Positions 1 to 9,151 of a DNA stretch of 64,000 nucleotides are shown here, in pieces. Under the pieces are notes generated by a model, which was not told where the DNA came from, made no database searches, and saw only the letters and a program-made list of their open reading frames with translations. How positions within the stretch are numbered: position 1 is the first letter of the stretch; every line of letters starts with the position of its first letter. This stretch comes from Bacteroidota bacterium (GTDB lineage: Bacteria > Bacteroidota > Bacteroidia > Chitinophagales > Chitinophagaceae), in contig JAFDYJ010000009.1 in assembly GCA_018267515.1 (NCBI GenBank), positions 51,347 to 115,346 on the forward strand. Direction: 5' to 3'. Made by a program: the position numbers and the translations under genes.

Positions 1-602
1 AAGCTGCCATCAATGACAATGGGAGCAGAGGCATTTACATAAAACCGGCAACCTTTATTTATGGTCAGAATTTTATTGGATTGTACATGCAGGTATCCTA
101 ATATCACATAAGGCAAATCATTATTCCATGTTTCATCTGCGGCTATTTCTTTGTTGACCATGAAATGAGCATTCTGGCCCCAGGCTTCTAATTGAACAAG
201 TTTTGATTGCCCGTTATAACTGATTTGGATACTATCCCTGATTACAAAAGGGAGGTTGTCAGAATTAGGATTCACATTTACCTGAACAAAAACATAGATA
301 CTATCATTAGCATTGATTTCAAGATTGTCAGCTTCCGGTCCGGGAGTGCCATCTACATTTATTTTATACGCAGAAGTATTTCCTCCCATTAGTTTTACAG
401 ATGACAGTCGGAGCTTCTGATTGTTTTCATTTATGATTTTAAATGACTGTGTAATGGAGCCAGATGTTACAAAAACCGTATCATATTTCAGGGTATCTAT
501 TGTAATGCTGATAACAGCATCGGATGAAGTGATGAAAGATTCTTTCTTGCAGGAAAAGAAAACAAGGAGAATGGATATTGACAGTATTCCGAGGGTCTTC
601 AT
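1..602 (-). CDS. Exported lipoprotein, probable parallel beta-helix protein (C-terminus outside window)
   Basis: Reading the minus strand from the ATG at 602 gives an open frame to the window edge, about 200 residues. The N-terminus MKTLGILSISILLVFFSCKK is a lipoprotein signal with lipobox FSC, so the protein is probably membrane anchored in the periplasm or at the surface. The next ~110 residues look like an immunoglobulin-type beta domain. The last visible stretch (LTINKGCRFYVNASAPIVID) has the short alternating strands of a right-handed beta-helix. The function is unknown. The 3' end lies beyond base 1, so length and domain count cannot be judged. It sits 30 bp upstream of comF on the same strand and may be co-transcribed with it. 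Confidence 0.7.
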   Translation of the reverse strand, partial: MKTLGILSISILLVFFSCKKESFITSSDAVISITIDTLKYDTVFVTSGSITQSFKIINENNQKLRLSSVKLMGGNTSAYKINVDGTPGPEADNLEINANDSIYVFVQVNVNPNSDNLPFVIRDSIQISYNGQSKLVQLEAWGQNAHFMVNKEIAADETWNNDLPYVILGYLHVQSNKILTINKGCRFYVNASAPIVIDGS

Positions 603-632
603 TGAACTCAAAAATAATAGAACTATTTCACA

Positions 633-1331
633 TTAACGAGAAGCATAACACAGCGTGGCTAAACTGAGCCGGATAGTTCCTGCTTTTAATAGTTCTGCCC
701 CACAGGATTCCAGGGTGGCCCCGGTTGTGATTACATCGTCTATTAATAGTATATGCTTATTTTGAATTGCTTCCGGTTTTTGTAAAATGAATTTTCCTTC
801 CATATTCACCCATCTTTCAATTCTGCCTTTCCGGGTTTGAGTTTCAGTAAGCTGTGGACGGGAGATCACGTCATTTAAAACAGGTATTTGCATGATTTCT
901 GAAATGCCTTCGCATAAAAGTAGTGATTGGTTATATCCTCTTCTTTTCTCTTTGGCGGGAAAAAGAGGAAGTGGAATTAGCGCATCTACACTAAAACGAT
1001 CAGATTTTTTGATACTGCTTCCCATTAATCTTCCTAATTGTAATCCCAAATCTTTGTCTCTTTTATATTTTACCCGGTGTACCAGGGTTTGTATCAGCGA
1101 TTCTTTAGTAAAGTAATATTGAGCCGTAGCTTTTTCGATTGGTAATCTTCCCCAAAATTTTTTTTCGACCGGATTACCCGGATGAATTTCAAAATTGGTT
1201 TCAGGTAGTGCATCCATGCAACGTAAGCATAGGCTACTTTCACTGCTCAACAGGTCACTACCACACCCGGAACAGATATGGGGGAATAAAAAATGAAGAA
1301 ACGAGTCTTTTAAAACCCGAAGCCCGGTCAT
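633..1331 (-). CDS. comF: ComF family protein (phosphoribosyltransferase-like competence protein)
   Basis: 232 residues, the usual ComF length. An N-terminal zinc-finger-like pair CSGC (20-23) and CLRC (35-38) is followed by a phosphoribosyltransferase fold. The PRPP-binding motif HILLIDDVITTGATL lies near residue 195, and the KRRGYNQ motif typical of ComF lies near residue 130. ComF acts in the cytoplasm during DNA uptake and is required for transformation in several bacteria. Its exact reaction is unsettled. The neighbours radA (recombination of incoming DNA) and, 15 kb away, comEC (DNA channel) fit natural transformation. The gene follows radA on the same strand with a 37-bp gap. Identification is firm at family level. 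Confidence 0.92.
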   Translation of the reverse strand: MTGLRVLKDSFLHFLFPHICSGCGSDLLSSESSLCLRCMDALPETNFEIHPGNPVEKKFWGRLPIEKATAQYYFTKESLIQTLVHRVKYKRDKDLGLQLGRLMGSSIKKSDRFSVDALIPLPLFPAKEKRRGYNQSLLLCEGISEIMQIPVLNDVISRPQLTETQTRKGRIERWVNMEGKFILQKPEAIQNKHILLIDDVITTGATLESCGAELLKAGTIRLSLATLCYASR

Positions 1332-1368
1332 AAAACTGAATTAAGACTTGAAAATTGCTTTTTGCTGT

Positions 1369-2745
1369 TTATTGGAATAAATAACGGTATAATTCTTCCA
1401 CACGACTCATCATGATCACTTCAATTGCGAACTTTTGTTTGGAAAGACCTTTTTGGTTGTACCTGGAAACGAATATTTTTTCAAATCCAAGTTTCTCTGC
1501 TTCTGCAATACGTTGATCAATTTTATTTACGGCACGAATTTCACCACTCAATCCGATTTCACCGGCAAAACAGATATTTTGCGGAAGCGGTGAATCTTCG
1601 TAAGAGGATAACAATGCACAAAGTACGGCAAGGTCAATTGAAGGATCTTCAACTTTTAAGCCTCCGGCTATATTCAGAAAAACGTCTTTCACGCCAAAAT
1701 GAAATCCTCCTCTTTTCTCCAAAACAGCCAGTAATAATTGTAAACGCCTGAGGTCAAATCCGCTGACTGTCCGTTGTGGAGTTCCATAAACAGATTGTGT
1801 TACCAAAGCCTGAACTTCGATTAACAACGGTCTTAATCCTTCAATTGTTGCTGCGATGGCAATACCGCTTAGCTGTTCTTCTTTTTGGGTAATCAATATT
1901 TCGCTGGGGTTGGCTACTCCCCGCATCCCCGCATCCGTCATTTCATAAATTCCAAGTTCTGAGGTGCTTCCAAAACGATTTTTTAAAGTCCGGAGAATAC
2001 GATAAGCATAATGGCGATCTCCTTCAAATTGCAAAACGGTATCCACCATATGTTCCAGTATTTTCGGTCCGGCAATACTTCCATCTTTGGTGATATGGCC
2101 TATCAGGATTACAGGAGTACCGGTTTCTTTGGCAAATCGTTGAAATTCTGCAGCGCATTCCCGGATCTGTGAAACGCTTCCGGGTGAGGAGTCAATGTAT
2201 TGGGTTTGCAAAGTCTGAATTGAGTCAATTATTACTAAATGTGGTTTTAGTTTTTTGATCTCCTGGAAAATTGTTTGAACTGAAGTTTCAGTCAACAAAT
2301 AAAAATTTTCATTCTGAAGCTTTAATCGATCTGCCCGCATTTTGATCTGCAGTTCACTTTCCTCACCACTTATGTACAGTACAATATTATTTTTAAGCCA
2401 TAATCCATTTTGTAAAAAAAGGGTGGATTTACCAATGCCTGGCTCGCCGGCAACCAGCACTATACTTCCCGGCACAATTCCACCTCCAAGAACCCGGTTC
2501 AATTCCGGATCTGCTGTTGTCAATCTTTTCTCTTCACTGCTTTTTATTTCACTAAGTGGTATGGTTTTGCTGGTTCTTTTTTCATCGTTGAATTCTTTCC
2601 AGTCATTTCCGTTTTTATTTGTTTGCTTTTGAATCAACTCTTCAACGAATGTATTCCATTGACCACAGGAAGGGCATTGGCCTAACCATTTTACACTTTC
2701 ATATCCGCAATTTTGGCAAAAGAACGCCGACTTAACCTTACTCAT
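1369..2745 (-). CDS. radA: DNA repair protein RadA
   Basis: 458 residues, full length. Features in order: C4 zinc finger (C10, C13, C24, C27); RecA-type ATPase with Walker A GEPGIGKS at about 100-107 and Walker B VIIDS near 171; the RadA signature KNRFG at 255-259; and a C-terminal Lon-like domain. RadA is a hexameric helicase-like ATPase that promotes branch migration of recombination intermediates, including those formed in natural transformation. The ATG at 2745 puts the zinc finger at its usual position. It is first in a radA-comF pair on the minus strand, and the 468 bp upstream contain a terminator-like hairpin that could act as an attenuator. Confidence 0.96.
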   Translation of the reverse strand: MSKVKSAFFCQNCGYESVKWLGQCPSCGQWNTFVEELIQKQTNKNGNDWKEFNDEKRTSKTIPLSEIKSSEEKRLTTADPELNRVLGGGIVPGSIVLVAGEPGIGKSTLFLQNGLWLKNNIVLYISGEESELQIKMRADRLKLQNENFYLLTETSVQTIFQEIKKLKPHLVIIDSIQTLQTQYIDSSPGSVSQIRECAAEFQRFAKETGTPVILIGHITKDGSIAGPKILEHMVDTVLQFEGDRHYAYRILRTLKNRFGSTSELGIYEMTDAGMRGVANPSEILITQKEEQLSGIAIAATIEGLRPLLIEVQALVTQSVYGTPQRTVSGFDLRRLQLLLAVLEKRGGFHFGVKDVFLNIAGGLKVEDPSIDLAVLCALLSSYEDSPLPQNICFAGEIGLSGEIRAVNKIDQRIAEAEKLGFEKIFVSRYNQKGLSKQKFAIEVIMMSRVEELYRYLFQ

Positions 2746-3213
2746 ATCATTAAAGGTAGAACATCATTCAGTTTAGAATGAAAAACTTTGAAACTGAAAA
2801 TGAAAGTTTTAACCGGAGAAAATAACTGATTTGAAAAATGAAAAATCAAGCTCTTGTTAACAGGAATTTTGAAAAGTAAAAAGGGTCAATCTTTCGACTG
2901 ACCCCCTTACTTACTAACCCATTAAATTCTTGCACTAAGTTACAAATATGAGCCACATTACAAAATAATTTTTTGCGTCTGTTAATAACTTTTAATTGAA
3001 TAAATTACTGAGAATTAATCGCTGGTAGGTACTGTAAATATCTGATATATATATAGTTATAATATAGATGCCAAAAATACTGTAATGAAAAATAAACTGA
3101 TATTTATTGTGAAAATCTTTAAATCAATATGACAAAACGGCTGAAAAATATCAAAAAACATAAATGGTAACAGATTTGTAATCAATATCTGACATTAAAA
3201 AATAGTATAACAA
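2746..3213. other. Divergent intergenic region between radA and the YugP-type protease gene
   Basis: 468 bp, AT-rich, with no convincing coding frame. It must hold the promoters of both flanking genes. The one clear structure is the hairpin at 2883-2904, followed by a T-run on the minus strand. No tRNA, riboswitch or insertion sequence was recognised. The stretch 2905-2990 could be a short transcribed leader or small RNA, but nothing proves this. Confidence 0.5.
2877..2904 (-). terminator. Intrinsic terminator-like hairpin upstream of radA
   Basis: On the minus strand GGGTCA, a 10-nt loop and TGACCC form a stem that runs directly into TTTTT. It lies about 135 nt upstream of the radA start in the sense orientation, so it would either end a short upstream transcript or attenuate radA. 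The stem is only 6 bp, so activity is uncertain. Confidence 0.5.
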
Positions 3214-3903
3214 ATGACACCTTCAATTTTAGTTGTTTCATTGATTTTCATTGGAATAAGTATGCTGGTTTCCATGGTTCTTAAAGGGAAATTTAATGCC
3301 TATTCCAAAATACCTCTTTCAAATGGGTTGACAGGCAAGGAGGTAGCAGAAAAGATGCTCAGAGAGAACGGGATATTTGATGTCAAAGTCAACTCTGTTG
3401 ATGGATTTTTGTCAGATCATTATAACCCCGGAAATAAAACTGTGAACCTTAGCCCGGAAGTTTATAATGGGAATAGCATAGCATCAGCAGCTGTTGCTGC
3501 TCATGAATGCGGCCATGCTGTACAACATGCTACTGCTTATAACTGGCTTATGATGCGGAGCAGGTTGGTGCCGATGGTACAATTTAGTTCCGGCATTGTA
3601 CAGTGGGTACTGTTACTGGGTGTAATCATGGTAAACAGATTTCCGCAATTGCTTTTAGCCGGTATTATTTTATTTGCTCTTACTGCACTATTTACATTGA
3701 TTACGCTGCCGGTAGAATTTGATGCCAGCCGGAGAGCTTTAGCCTGGTTAAACAGAACTAATGTAATGACTTCACAGGAATTCCCAAAAGCAAAAGATGC
3801 ATTAAAGTGGGCAGCGACTACTTATGTGGTTGCAGCTCTTGCTACTGTTGCCACTCTCGTTCAATACATCCTGATCTATGCTAACGGACGTAGCCGGAAC
3901 TGA
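3214..3903 (+). CDS. YugP-type zinc-dependent membrane protease
   Basis: 229 residues, normal for this family of neutral zinc metallopeptidases. An N-terminal membrane segment (about 4-22) is followed by a soluble part with the zinc motif HECGH (AAHECGHAVQH, near residues 92-102) and two or three further membrane segments near 125-170 and 205-225. The conserved LPVEFDASRRAL stretch after the third segment is also typical. It is an integral inner-membrane protein; substrates are unknown and it may act in membrane protein quality control. The single gene is preceded by the long radA-divergent region and followed by 240 bp without a gene. Family assignment is firm, function only general. Confidence 0.88.
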   Translation: MTPSILVVSLIFIGISMLVSMVLKGKFNAYSKIPLSNGLTGKEVAEKMLRENGIFDVKVNSVDGFLSDHYNPGNKTVNLSPEVYNGNSIASAAVAAHECGHAVQHATAYNWLMMRSRLVPMVQFSSGIVQWVLLLGVIMVNRFPQLLLAGIILFALTALFTLITLPVEFDASRRALAWLNRTNVMTSQEFPKAKDALKWAATTYVVAALATVATLVQYILIYANGRSRN

Positions 3904-4144
3904 TTTCACAGCTACCTTTTTAAAGTGATTCCATTTCATTACGTATTCTTTTATACTTTCTGTTTCTGATTGTATTAGATGTCAGAGGAAACGGTTATTC
4001 ACTTTTCTCATAACATTTTTTTTAGAAATCGGGATCTCTTATTTAATAGATTTTAACACAGACCGGTTCCGTTTTAAGGGAAATGGCACAGTCTTCTCAT
4101 TATCTTAATTGTAATCAATAATTATTCATTTAAAACTTACAGTT

Positions 4145-4576
4145 ATGAAAAAAATATTTACACTCTCCACTCTTTCTTTAATGGTTCTGCTCTTTGGGCT
4201 CAGTAGTTGTTTAAGAGATGGCACTATCATCAGTGACAGGGAAGATTATTGGCTATCCAAAGAACAGGGTGAAGTAGTTTATAGTGATAGTTACTGCAAT
4301 TATTATGTAGTGGAAACCTATTACGGATATAATATTGTTCGTAGCTATGGCGGTTATAAGCCTTTTGAAAGTTCAATTTTATATGGAAACTTCAGCAACC
4401 CGGGTACAAAGGATCTTTATAATTATACTTCCCGTCTGGTCTTTACCGGGACCATTACCGAATATTGGTTGACATATGACGAGGCACTGGATGCACTGGA
4501 TTATTATTGTCCTATTTATGGAAAAGGAGTTAAGAGGGTATTTAAAGAATCAACATTATTTAAAAAGAATAAATAG
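4145..4576 (+). CDS. Small lipoprotein of unknown function
   Basis: 143 residues. The signal sequence MKKIFTLSTLSLMVLLFGLS is followed by lipobox SSC, so it is probably a lipoprotein. The mature part is unusually rich in tyrosine and contains two YYGY/YGGY-type stretches near residues 60-75. I recognise no domain. It stands alone, 240 bp after the protease gene, and ends at a strong intrinsic terminator, so it is probably a single-gene transcript. Confidence 0.75.
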   Translation: MKKIFTLSTLSLMVLLFGLSSCLRDGTIISDREDYWLSKEQGEVVYSDSYCNYYVVETYYGYNIVRSYGGYKPFESSILYGNFSNPGTKDLYNYTSRLVFTGTITEYWLTYDEALDALDYYCPIYGKGVKRVFKESTLFKKNK

Positions 4577-4593
4577 TAAAAGAAGTAATGTTT

Positions 4594-4622
4594 GGGGCAG
4601 CAGTTTCAGTTGCCCCTTTTTA
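4594..4622 (+). terminator. Intrinsic terminator after the small lipoprotein gene
   Basis: GGGGCA and TGCCCC form a 6-bp GC-rich stem around an 11-nt loop, followed by TTTTTA. It separates the plus-strand lipoprotein gene from the convergent RNase gene. Confidence 0.85.
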
Positions 4623-4677
4623 TTAGCTTATCCTGTGCTTCTGGTTTGAACGAAGCAATCCAGAAACATTATTGAAT

Positions 4678-6231
4678 TTAAAGCTTTATTTCTTCGTCTT
4701 GAGGATCAAAGAATTTATATTCTGTCAGGTGATAATTGCTGTCTTGTTCCAGTTTAATCTTTTGTTTAAGCTTCTTTCTCCAATGAGCTATTTTAGAAGA
4801 CCAGGGCCATCCTTTAGTCAGGTAAGCATACAGGATAGGATGTACTACTAACTTGAGATTACTGTGTTTATGTGTTATGAGATAGCTCAGATCTTTTTCT
4901 ATTTCGTCTTCCAGTAAAAGTGTGGATGAAATTTTTCCGGTACCATTGCAGCTCGGGCACACCTCCTGTGTGTTAATATTGACTTCCGGTTTCATCCGTT
5001 GCCGGGTAATTTGCATTAAGCCAAACTTGGAAATCGGGAGTACCGCATGTTTAGCCCGGTCGGGAGACATGTACTCTTCCATTTTTTCCATCAGCTTTCT
5101 TTTGTTTTCCGGCAGTCTCATATCTATAAAATCCACTACAATGATTCCACCGAGGTCTCTTAATCTGAGTTGCCGGGCAATTTCTTCAGCTGCTTCAAGA
5201 TTTGTTTCCAGTGCATTTTGCTCCTGGTTATTGCCGACACTTTTATATCCACTGTTTACGTCAATGACATGAAGCGCTTCGGTATGTTCAATAATTAAAT
5301 AGGCACCACTATTGAGGTTGACAGTTTTTCCAAATGAAGATTTCACCTGTTTAGTAATTCCGAACGCATCGAAAATGGCAGCGCCATTGGCATAATAGGA
5401 AACAATATCAGCTTTGTTGGGTGCAATACGCTGAATATAAGACTTTGTATCACTGAAAATATTGCGATCGTTTACAACGATTTTATTGAAGTCTTCGTTG
5501 AGCAGATCTCTTAAAATGCTGGTGGTCTTGGTTTGCTCACTTAAAATCCGGGAAGGCACGGAAGCTCCTTTCATATTTTTTTGAAGAAGTTTCCAGGTGG
5601 CAACCAGTGCAGATAAATCTTCATGAAGCTCGGCCGTATTTTTTCCTTCTGCAGCTGTTCGGACAATGACGCCGAAGTTTTTTGGTTTTATGGCTTCAAT
5701 AATCCGTTGAAGCCGTTTACGTTCTTCAGCAGAATGAATTTTCCGGGATACTGCAACAATATTATTGAATGGGGTAATGACAACAAAACGGCCGGGTAAT
5801 GATATTTCACAGCTGAGCCGTGGACCCTTAGCGGCAATTGGCTCTTTCAGAATTTGAACTAGAATGTTGGGCTTGCCGGACAATACTTCATTAATCTTTC
5901 CGGTCTTAACAATTTCAGGCTCAAAAGTAAAATTAGAAAAATCCAGACCTTCTTCACTCTTATCGTTTACACACAGGGATGTGAATTTCAATAAAGACCG
6001 GGCATAGGGACTTAAATCTGTATAATGAAGGAAAGCATCTTTTTCAAATCCCACATCCACAAACGCAGCATTTAGTCCGGGAATCAGCTTTTTTACTTTT
6101 CCCAGGTATAAATCTCCTACTGCAAAACGAGCATCGCTTTTCTCGTTGTGCAGTTCTACCAGTTTGCGATCTTCCAATAATGCAATCTCAACACCCTGGG
6201 GAGCGGCATTAATAATAAGTTCTTTGTTCAT
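4678..6231 (-). CDS. rng: Ribonuclease E/G family endoribonuclease
   Basis: 517 residues, RNase G-like length without the long RNase E scaffold tail. An S1 RNA-binding domain occupies roughly residues 35-125 (GDLYLGKVKKLIPGLNAAFV). The RNase H-like/DNase I-like catalytic part follows, with metal-binding acidic residues in HVIDVNSG (near 318) and IIVVDFIDM (near 362). The zinc-link motif CPSCNGTG lies near 424. The enzyme cleaves single-stranded, 5'-monophosphorylated RNA in mRNA decay and rRNA processing. In Bacteroidota it usually sits beside a HU gene and mutY, as it nearly does here. The ATG start at 6231 agrees with the family N-terminus (KELIINAAPQGVEIALLE). Confidence 0.93.
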   Translation of the reverse strand: MNKELIINAAPQGVEIALLEDRKLVELHNEKSDARFAVGDLYLGKVKKLIPGLNAAFVDVGFEKDAFLHYTDLSPYARSLLKFTSLCVNDKSEEGLDFSNFTFEPEIVKTGKINEVLSGKPNILVQILKEPIAAKGPRLSCEISLPGRFVVITPFNNIVAVSRKIHSAEERKRLQRIIEAIKPKNFGVIVRTAAEGKNTAELHEDLSALVATWKLLQKNMKGASVPSRILSEQTKTTSILRDLLNEDFNKIVVNDRNIFSDTKSYIQRIAPNKADIVSYYANGAAIFDAFGITKQVKSSFGKTVNLNSGAYLIIEHTEALHVIDVNSGYKSVGNNQEQNALETNLEAAEEIARQLRLRDLGGIIVVDFIDMRLPENKRKLMEKMEEYMSPDRAKHAVLPISKFGLMQITRQRMKPEVNINTQEVCPSCNGTGKISSTLLLEDEIEKDLSYLITHKHSNLKLVVHPILYAYLTKGWPWSSKIAHWRKKLKQKIKLEQDSNYHLTEYKFFDPQDEEIKL

Positions 6232-6423
6232 TCAGTACAGCTAATCATAATTGATCTGCCTTTATTTTGTAAATACTGGCTGGCGGGTTTCGTACATATT
6301 GCGGGAATTCCATCTGTAGAAATAAGTGCAGCAAATTGAAGATGCAAATTAATACGTCATACAACCAGTCAACTGAAATCCGTTTGCCGAATAAACAAAC
6401 GGATTTTTCATACAGAAAAGGAA

Positions 6424-6519
6424 CTATTTATTCTTTTTCTTATGACGGTTCTTTCTCAGTCTTTTTTTACGCTTGTGCGTCGCAATTTTATGACGCTTCC
6501 TTTTTTTACCACAAGGCAT
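6424..6519 (-). CDS. 31-residue basic AURKAIP1/COX24-domain protein, possible ribosomal component
   Basis: A minus-strand ATG at 6519 opens a 31-residue frame ending at 6424. It starts MPCGKKRKRHKIATHKRKKR and continues with more lysine, arginine and histidine. Very short, extremely basic proteins of this sequence type are annotated in many Bacteroidota as AURKAIP1/COX24 domain proteins and resemble small ribosomal-subunit proteins. A role on the ribosome is likely but inferred. It lies between the RNase gene and the TPR gene on the same strand. The ORF is easily missed because of its length. Confidence 0.8.
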   Translation of the reverse strand: MPCGKKRKRHKIATHKRKKRLRKNRHKKKNK

Positions 6520-6565
6520 ACTCAGTTAATTTTTTAATGTTTTAAATAAATTATAAATAAGGTTA

Positions 6566-7414
6566 TTATTTCTTAAGGTCTTCAATTCTTTTTTCAACTT
6601 CTGTTTTAATATCCTGCCGGTTGATGAACTTTAAACTTTTCTGATACCATTCCAATGCATTTTTCTTATCATTTATTCTTTCGTATGTATCAGCCAATAC
6701 TATAATGGCCTCAATATTTTCCGGCTGAATCCGGTTCACTGCTTTTAAACGATCAATGGCTTTGTCATATTGTCCGGAAATAAGTGATCCTCTTGCAATT
6801 GTCATTAATGCATAAACATTAGTGCTGTCTTTGTCCAGCACTTTTTTAATTTTTGCAAGACCTTCCATAGGCGCAGAAGATATGCCCCCAAAAAGGTAGC
6901 AGGCTCCTAAACCTACTGAAGCTGAATCATCATCAGGATTAATCTTCAAAGATCTTTCAAATAAGTCCTTTGCTTGCAAGGCTCTCCATTTTCTCTTTTC
7001 GGCATTATCCCCCCTGGACAGATTGTCTAAAAACAAATGGGCAGCAAAGTTGAGGCTTTTTGGTGAATTTTCCAATCTGGCCGATTCTGCCTCATACCAG
7101 GCATAGGGATCAAAAGAAGATGCAGAATCTGCCCATATATGAGCTAATTGCTCGTAAATTTTTATTTGCTGATCCTTTACATCCCCCCTGGAAATGGAAT
7201 GTTCCAATGTATTGATACGCAATAATAGCTCAGGAGAAATTCTTTTTTTTGCCTCAATCAGAATACTATCAGAATTAATGGAGGTAACAAAAGTATTTTC
7301 ATCAGGTGGTTTTACAACACCCGTCTTCTTTGGAGGAGTAAATCTTGCCCATAAAAAAATGGCTAGCACTAATCCGACTCCCGTACTAATTGTTATCCAA
7401 TGAGGTCTCTTCAA
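6566..7414 (-). CDS. Membrane-anchored TPR repeat protein
   Basis: 282 residues. One N-terminal membrane anchor (about 8-24, ITISTGVGLVLAIFLW) is followed by a linker and a helical domain with at least three to four TPR-like repeats from about residue 120 to the end. Examples are ALMTIARGSLISGQYDKAID and AIIVLADTYERINDKKNALE. It most likely faces the periplasm or cytoplasm as a protein-interaction scaffold; no enzymatic motif is visible. It lies between HU and the small basic gene on the minus strand, a position seen for TPR proteins in related genomes. The specific role is unknown. Confidence 0.8.
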   Translation of the reverse strand: MKRPHWITISTGVGLVLAIFLWARFTPPKKTGVVKPPDENTFVTSINSDSILIEAKKRISPELLLRINTLEHSISRGDVKDQQIKIYEQLAHIWADSASSFDPYAWYEAESARLENSPKSLNFAAHLFLDNLSRGDNAEKRKWRALQAKDLFERSLKINPDDDSASVGLGACYLFGGISSAPMEGLAKIKKVLDKDSTNVYALMTIARGSLISGQYDKAIDRLKAVNRIQPENIEAIIVLADTYERINDKKNALEWYQKSLKFINRQDIKTEVEKRIEDLKK

Positions 7415-7501
7415 GAAATAAAATTTCCGGGCGAAGTTACCTTAAACCAACAATATAAATGGTAGTACGAAGAAATGAATTTGCTTTATGAAAAAATCAT
7501 A

Positions 7502-7819
7502 TCAGGCATCTTCTCCGGGGCCGGAATCGGGCTTGGGTTCTTTTAATTTTTTGACTTCTGCTAAAAATTCTTTAGCAGGTTTAAATGCAGGGATATAGTG
7601 TTCAGGGATATGAACAGCAATATTTTTTTTAATGTTACGACCAATTTTTGCAGCTCTCTTTTTTGTGATAAAGCTGCCAAAACCACGGATATAGATATTC
7701 TCACCACCGGCAAGAGTATCTTTTACTTCTTTAAACATGGTTTCGAGGGTTACCAAGACGTCAACCTTGGGTATCCCTGTTTTTTCGGAAATCTGGTTAA
7801 CCAGGTCGGCTTTTCTCAT
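7502..7819 (-). CDS. HU family DNA-binding protein
   Basis: 105 residues: the usual 90-residue HU/IHF fold plus a short charged C-terminal tail ending KEPKPDSGPGEDA. The N-terminal dimer helices (MRKADLVNQISEKTGI) and the conserved beta-arm start GFGSFITKKRAAKIGRNIKK are clear. It bends and compacts DNA as a dimer. It heads the minus-strand run HU, TPR, small basic gene and RNase, and diverges from mutY, the usual arrangement in Bacteroidota. The arm PEHYIPAFKPAKEF is intact, so DNA binding should be normal. Confidence 0.93.
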   Translation of the reverse strand: MRKADLVNQISEKTGIPKVDVLVTLETMFKEVKDTLAGGENIYIRGFGSFITKKRAAKIGRNIKKNIAVHIPEHYIPAFKPAKEFLAEVKKLKEPKPDSGPGEDA

Positions 7820-7959
7820 TGTTGCAGAATTTTTTGTTGGTTTATTATGCCAATTTAGTATAAAATAATATGATTGTCAAAGGGATAGGCATAATTTTTT
7901 TTGAATCCGGAAAAAATAATTGTAAAAAATGCCGGAAATTTAGCTATCGGAAACCAAAA

Positions 7960-9045
7960 ATGGAGAATAAAATGACCGGAATCGGGGCCAGGAATAAAAG
8001 ATTTTCAGAACAATTATTAAAATGGGATAAAAATGAAAACACAAGGCAAATGCCCTGGAAAGGGGAGAAAGATCCCTATAAAATCTGGCTTAGCGAGATT
8101 ATTCTTCAGCAAACCCGGGTTAATCAAGGACTTGATTATTATAAGAAATTTATTAAAGCTTTTCCGGATATTCAAAAATTGGCCCATGCTGCTGACGAAA
8201 AAGTATTCAAGATATGGGAAGGCCTGGGTTATTACACAAGGTGTAAAAACCTGTTGATTACATCCCGCTATATTTTAAATGAGCTTGGTGGAGTATTTCC
8301 AAATAAAATTGAAGATATAATAGCTTTAAAGGGTATAGGCCCATACACTGCTGCTGCCATTGCTTCTTTTGCATTTAACCATCCTGTAGCTGTGGTAGAT
8401 GGAAATGTTTTCAGGGTGTTGGCCAGGGTCTTTGGAATAAAAAAGCCGATTGATTCAGCCGAAGGAAAACATTTTTTTACACAGCTGGCTGATCAGCTCA
8501 TAGATAAAACACAACCTGGAATTTACAACCAGGCCATAATGGATTTAGGCGCTGTCATCTGTAAGCCCATTGCCCCTCTTTGTGATGAATGTCCTTTTCA
8601 AAAAATCTGTTTCGCATTTCAGCAGAATAAAATTGATCTTCTGCCTGTAAAAGAAAAGAGAATTGTAATCCGGCAACGTTGGCTTTATTTTTTTATACTT
8701 GAGTATAAAAATAAAATTGCTATCCGGCAACGAAAGGAAAAAGATATCTGGCAATATCTTTTTGAATTTCCACTGATTGAGACGAAGTCAGGCAAAAGCA
8801 GAAATGAGATATTAATATTGGCAGAAAAAAGAGGGGTTTTGAAAAAGAGAGGTTATGATCTGATTTCCATTTCTTCGCTTTGCAGACAGAAACTATCACA
8901 TCAGTTGATTTCCGGGCGGTTTTTTAAAATAAAACTGAAACAAAATCCGGTTTCATTGAAGGATTGGACCTGGATCAGCATTAAAGGATTCAACAAGTAC
9001 GCTTTTCCGGCTTTCATCAATCAATATCTGAAGCAGAAATTTTAA
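7960..9045 (+). CDS. mutY: A/G-specific adenine DNA glycosylase
   Basis: About 361 residues from the ATG at 7960; the open frame extends to 7870 but those 30 residues are unlike the family. A second ATG at 7972 is equally possible. The helix-hairpin-helix motif (LKGIGPYTAAAIASF) is followed by catalytic Asp in VVDGNVFRV. The 4Fe-4S cluster ligands are spaced C-x6-C-x2-C-x5-C (CKPIAPLCDECPFQKIC). A C-terminal NUDIX-like domain recognises 8-oxoG. It removes adenine mispaired with 8-oxoguanine. The gene order mutY-ssb-gldE-gldD is conserved in Bacteroidota. Confidence 0.95.
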   Translation: MENKMTGIGARNKRFSEQLLKWDKNENTRQMPWKGEKDPYKIWLSEIILQQTRVNQGLDYYKKFIKAFPDIQKLAHAADEKVFKIWEGLGYYTRCKNLLITSRYILNELGGVFPNKIEDIIALKGIGPYTAAAIASFAFNHPVAVVDGNVFRVLARVFGIKKPIDSAEGKHFFTQLADQLIDKTQPGIYNQAIMDLGAVICKPIAPLCDECPFQKICFAFQQNKIDLLPVKEKRIVIRQRWLYFFILEYKNKIAIRQRKEKDIWQYLFEFPLIETKSGKSRNEILILAEKRGVLKKRGYDLISISSLCRQKLSHQLISGRFFKIKLKQNPVSLKDWTWISIKGFNKYAFPAFINQYLKQKF

Positions 9046-9151
9046 TTGCCTGTTAAACCCACTTTAATAATTTTCTCAATACGCTGAAAAAATTTTAATT
9101 TTAAAGAGCATTCTTCGTTGGCAGTACATTTTTAACGAAAAAGGATAATTT

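Noticed and set aside
207..636. Two plus-strand ORFs at 207-392 and 421-636
   Set aside because: They lie opposite a minus-strand lipoprotein gene with a clear signal peptide and have no protein-like features.
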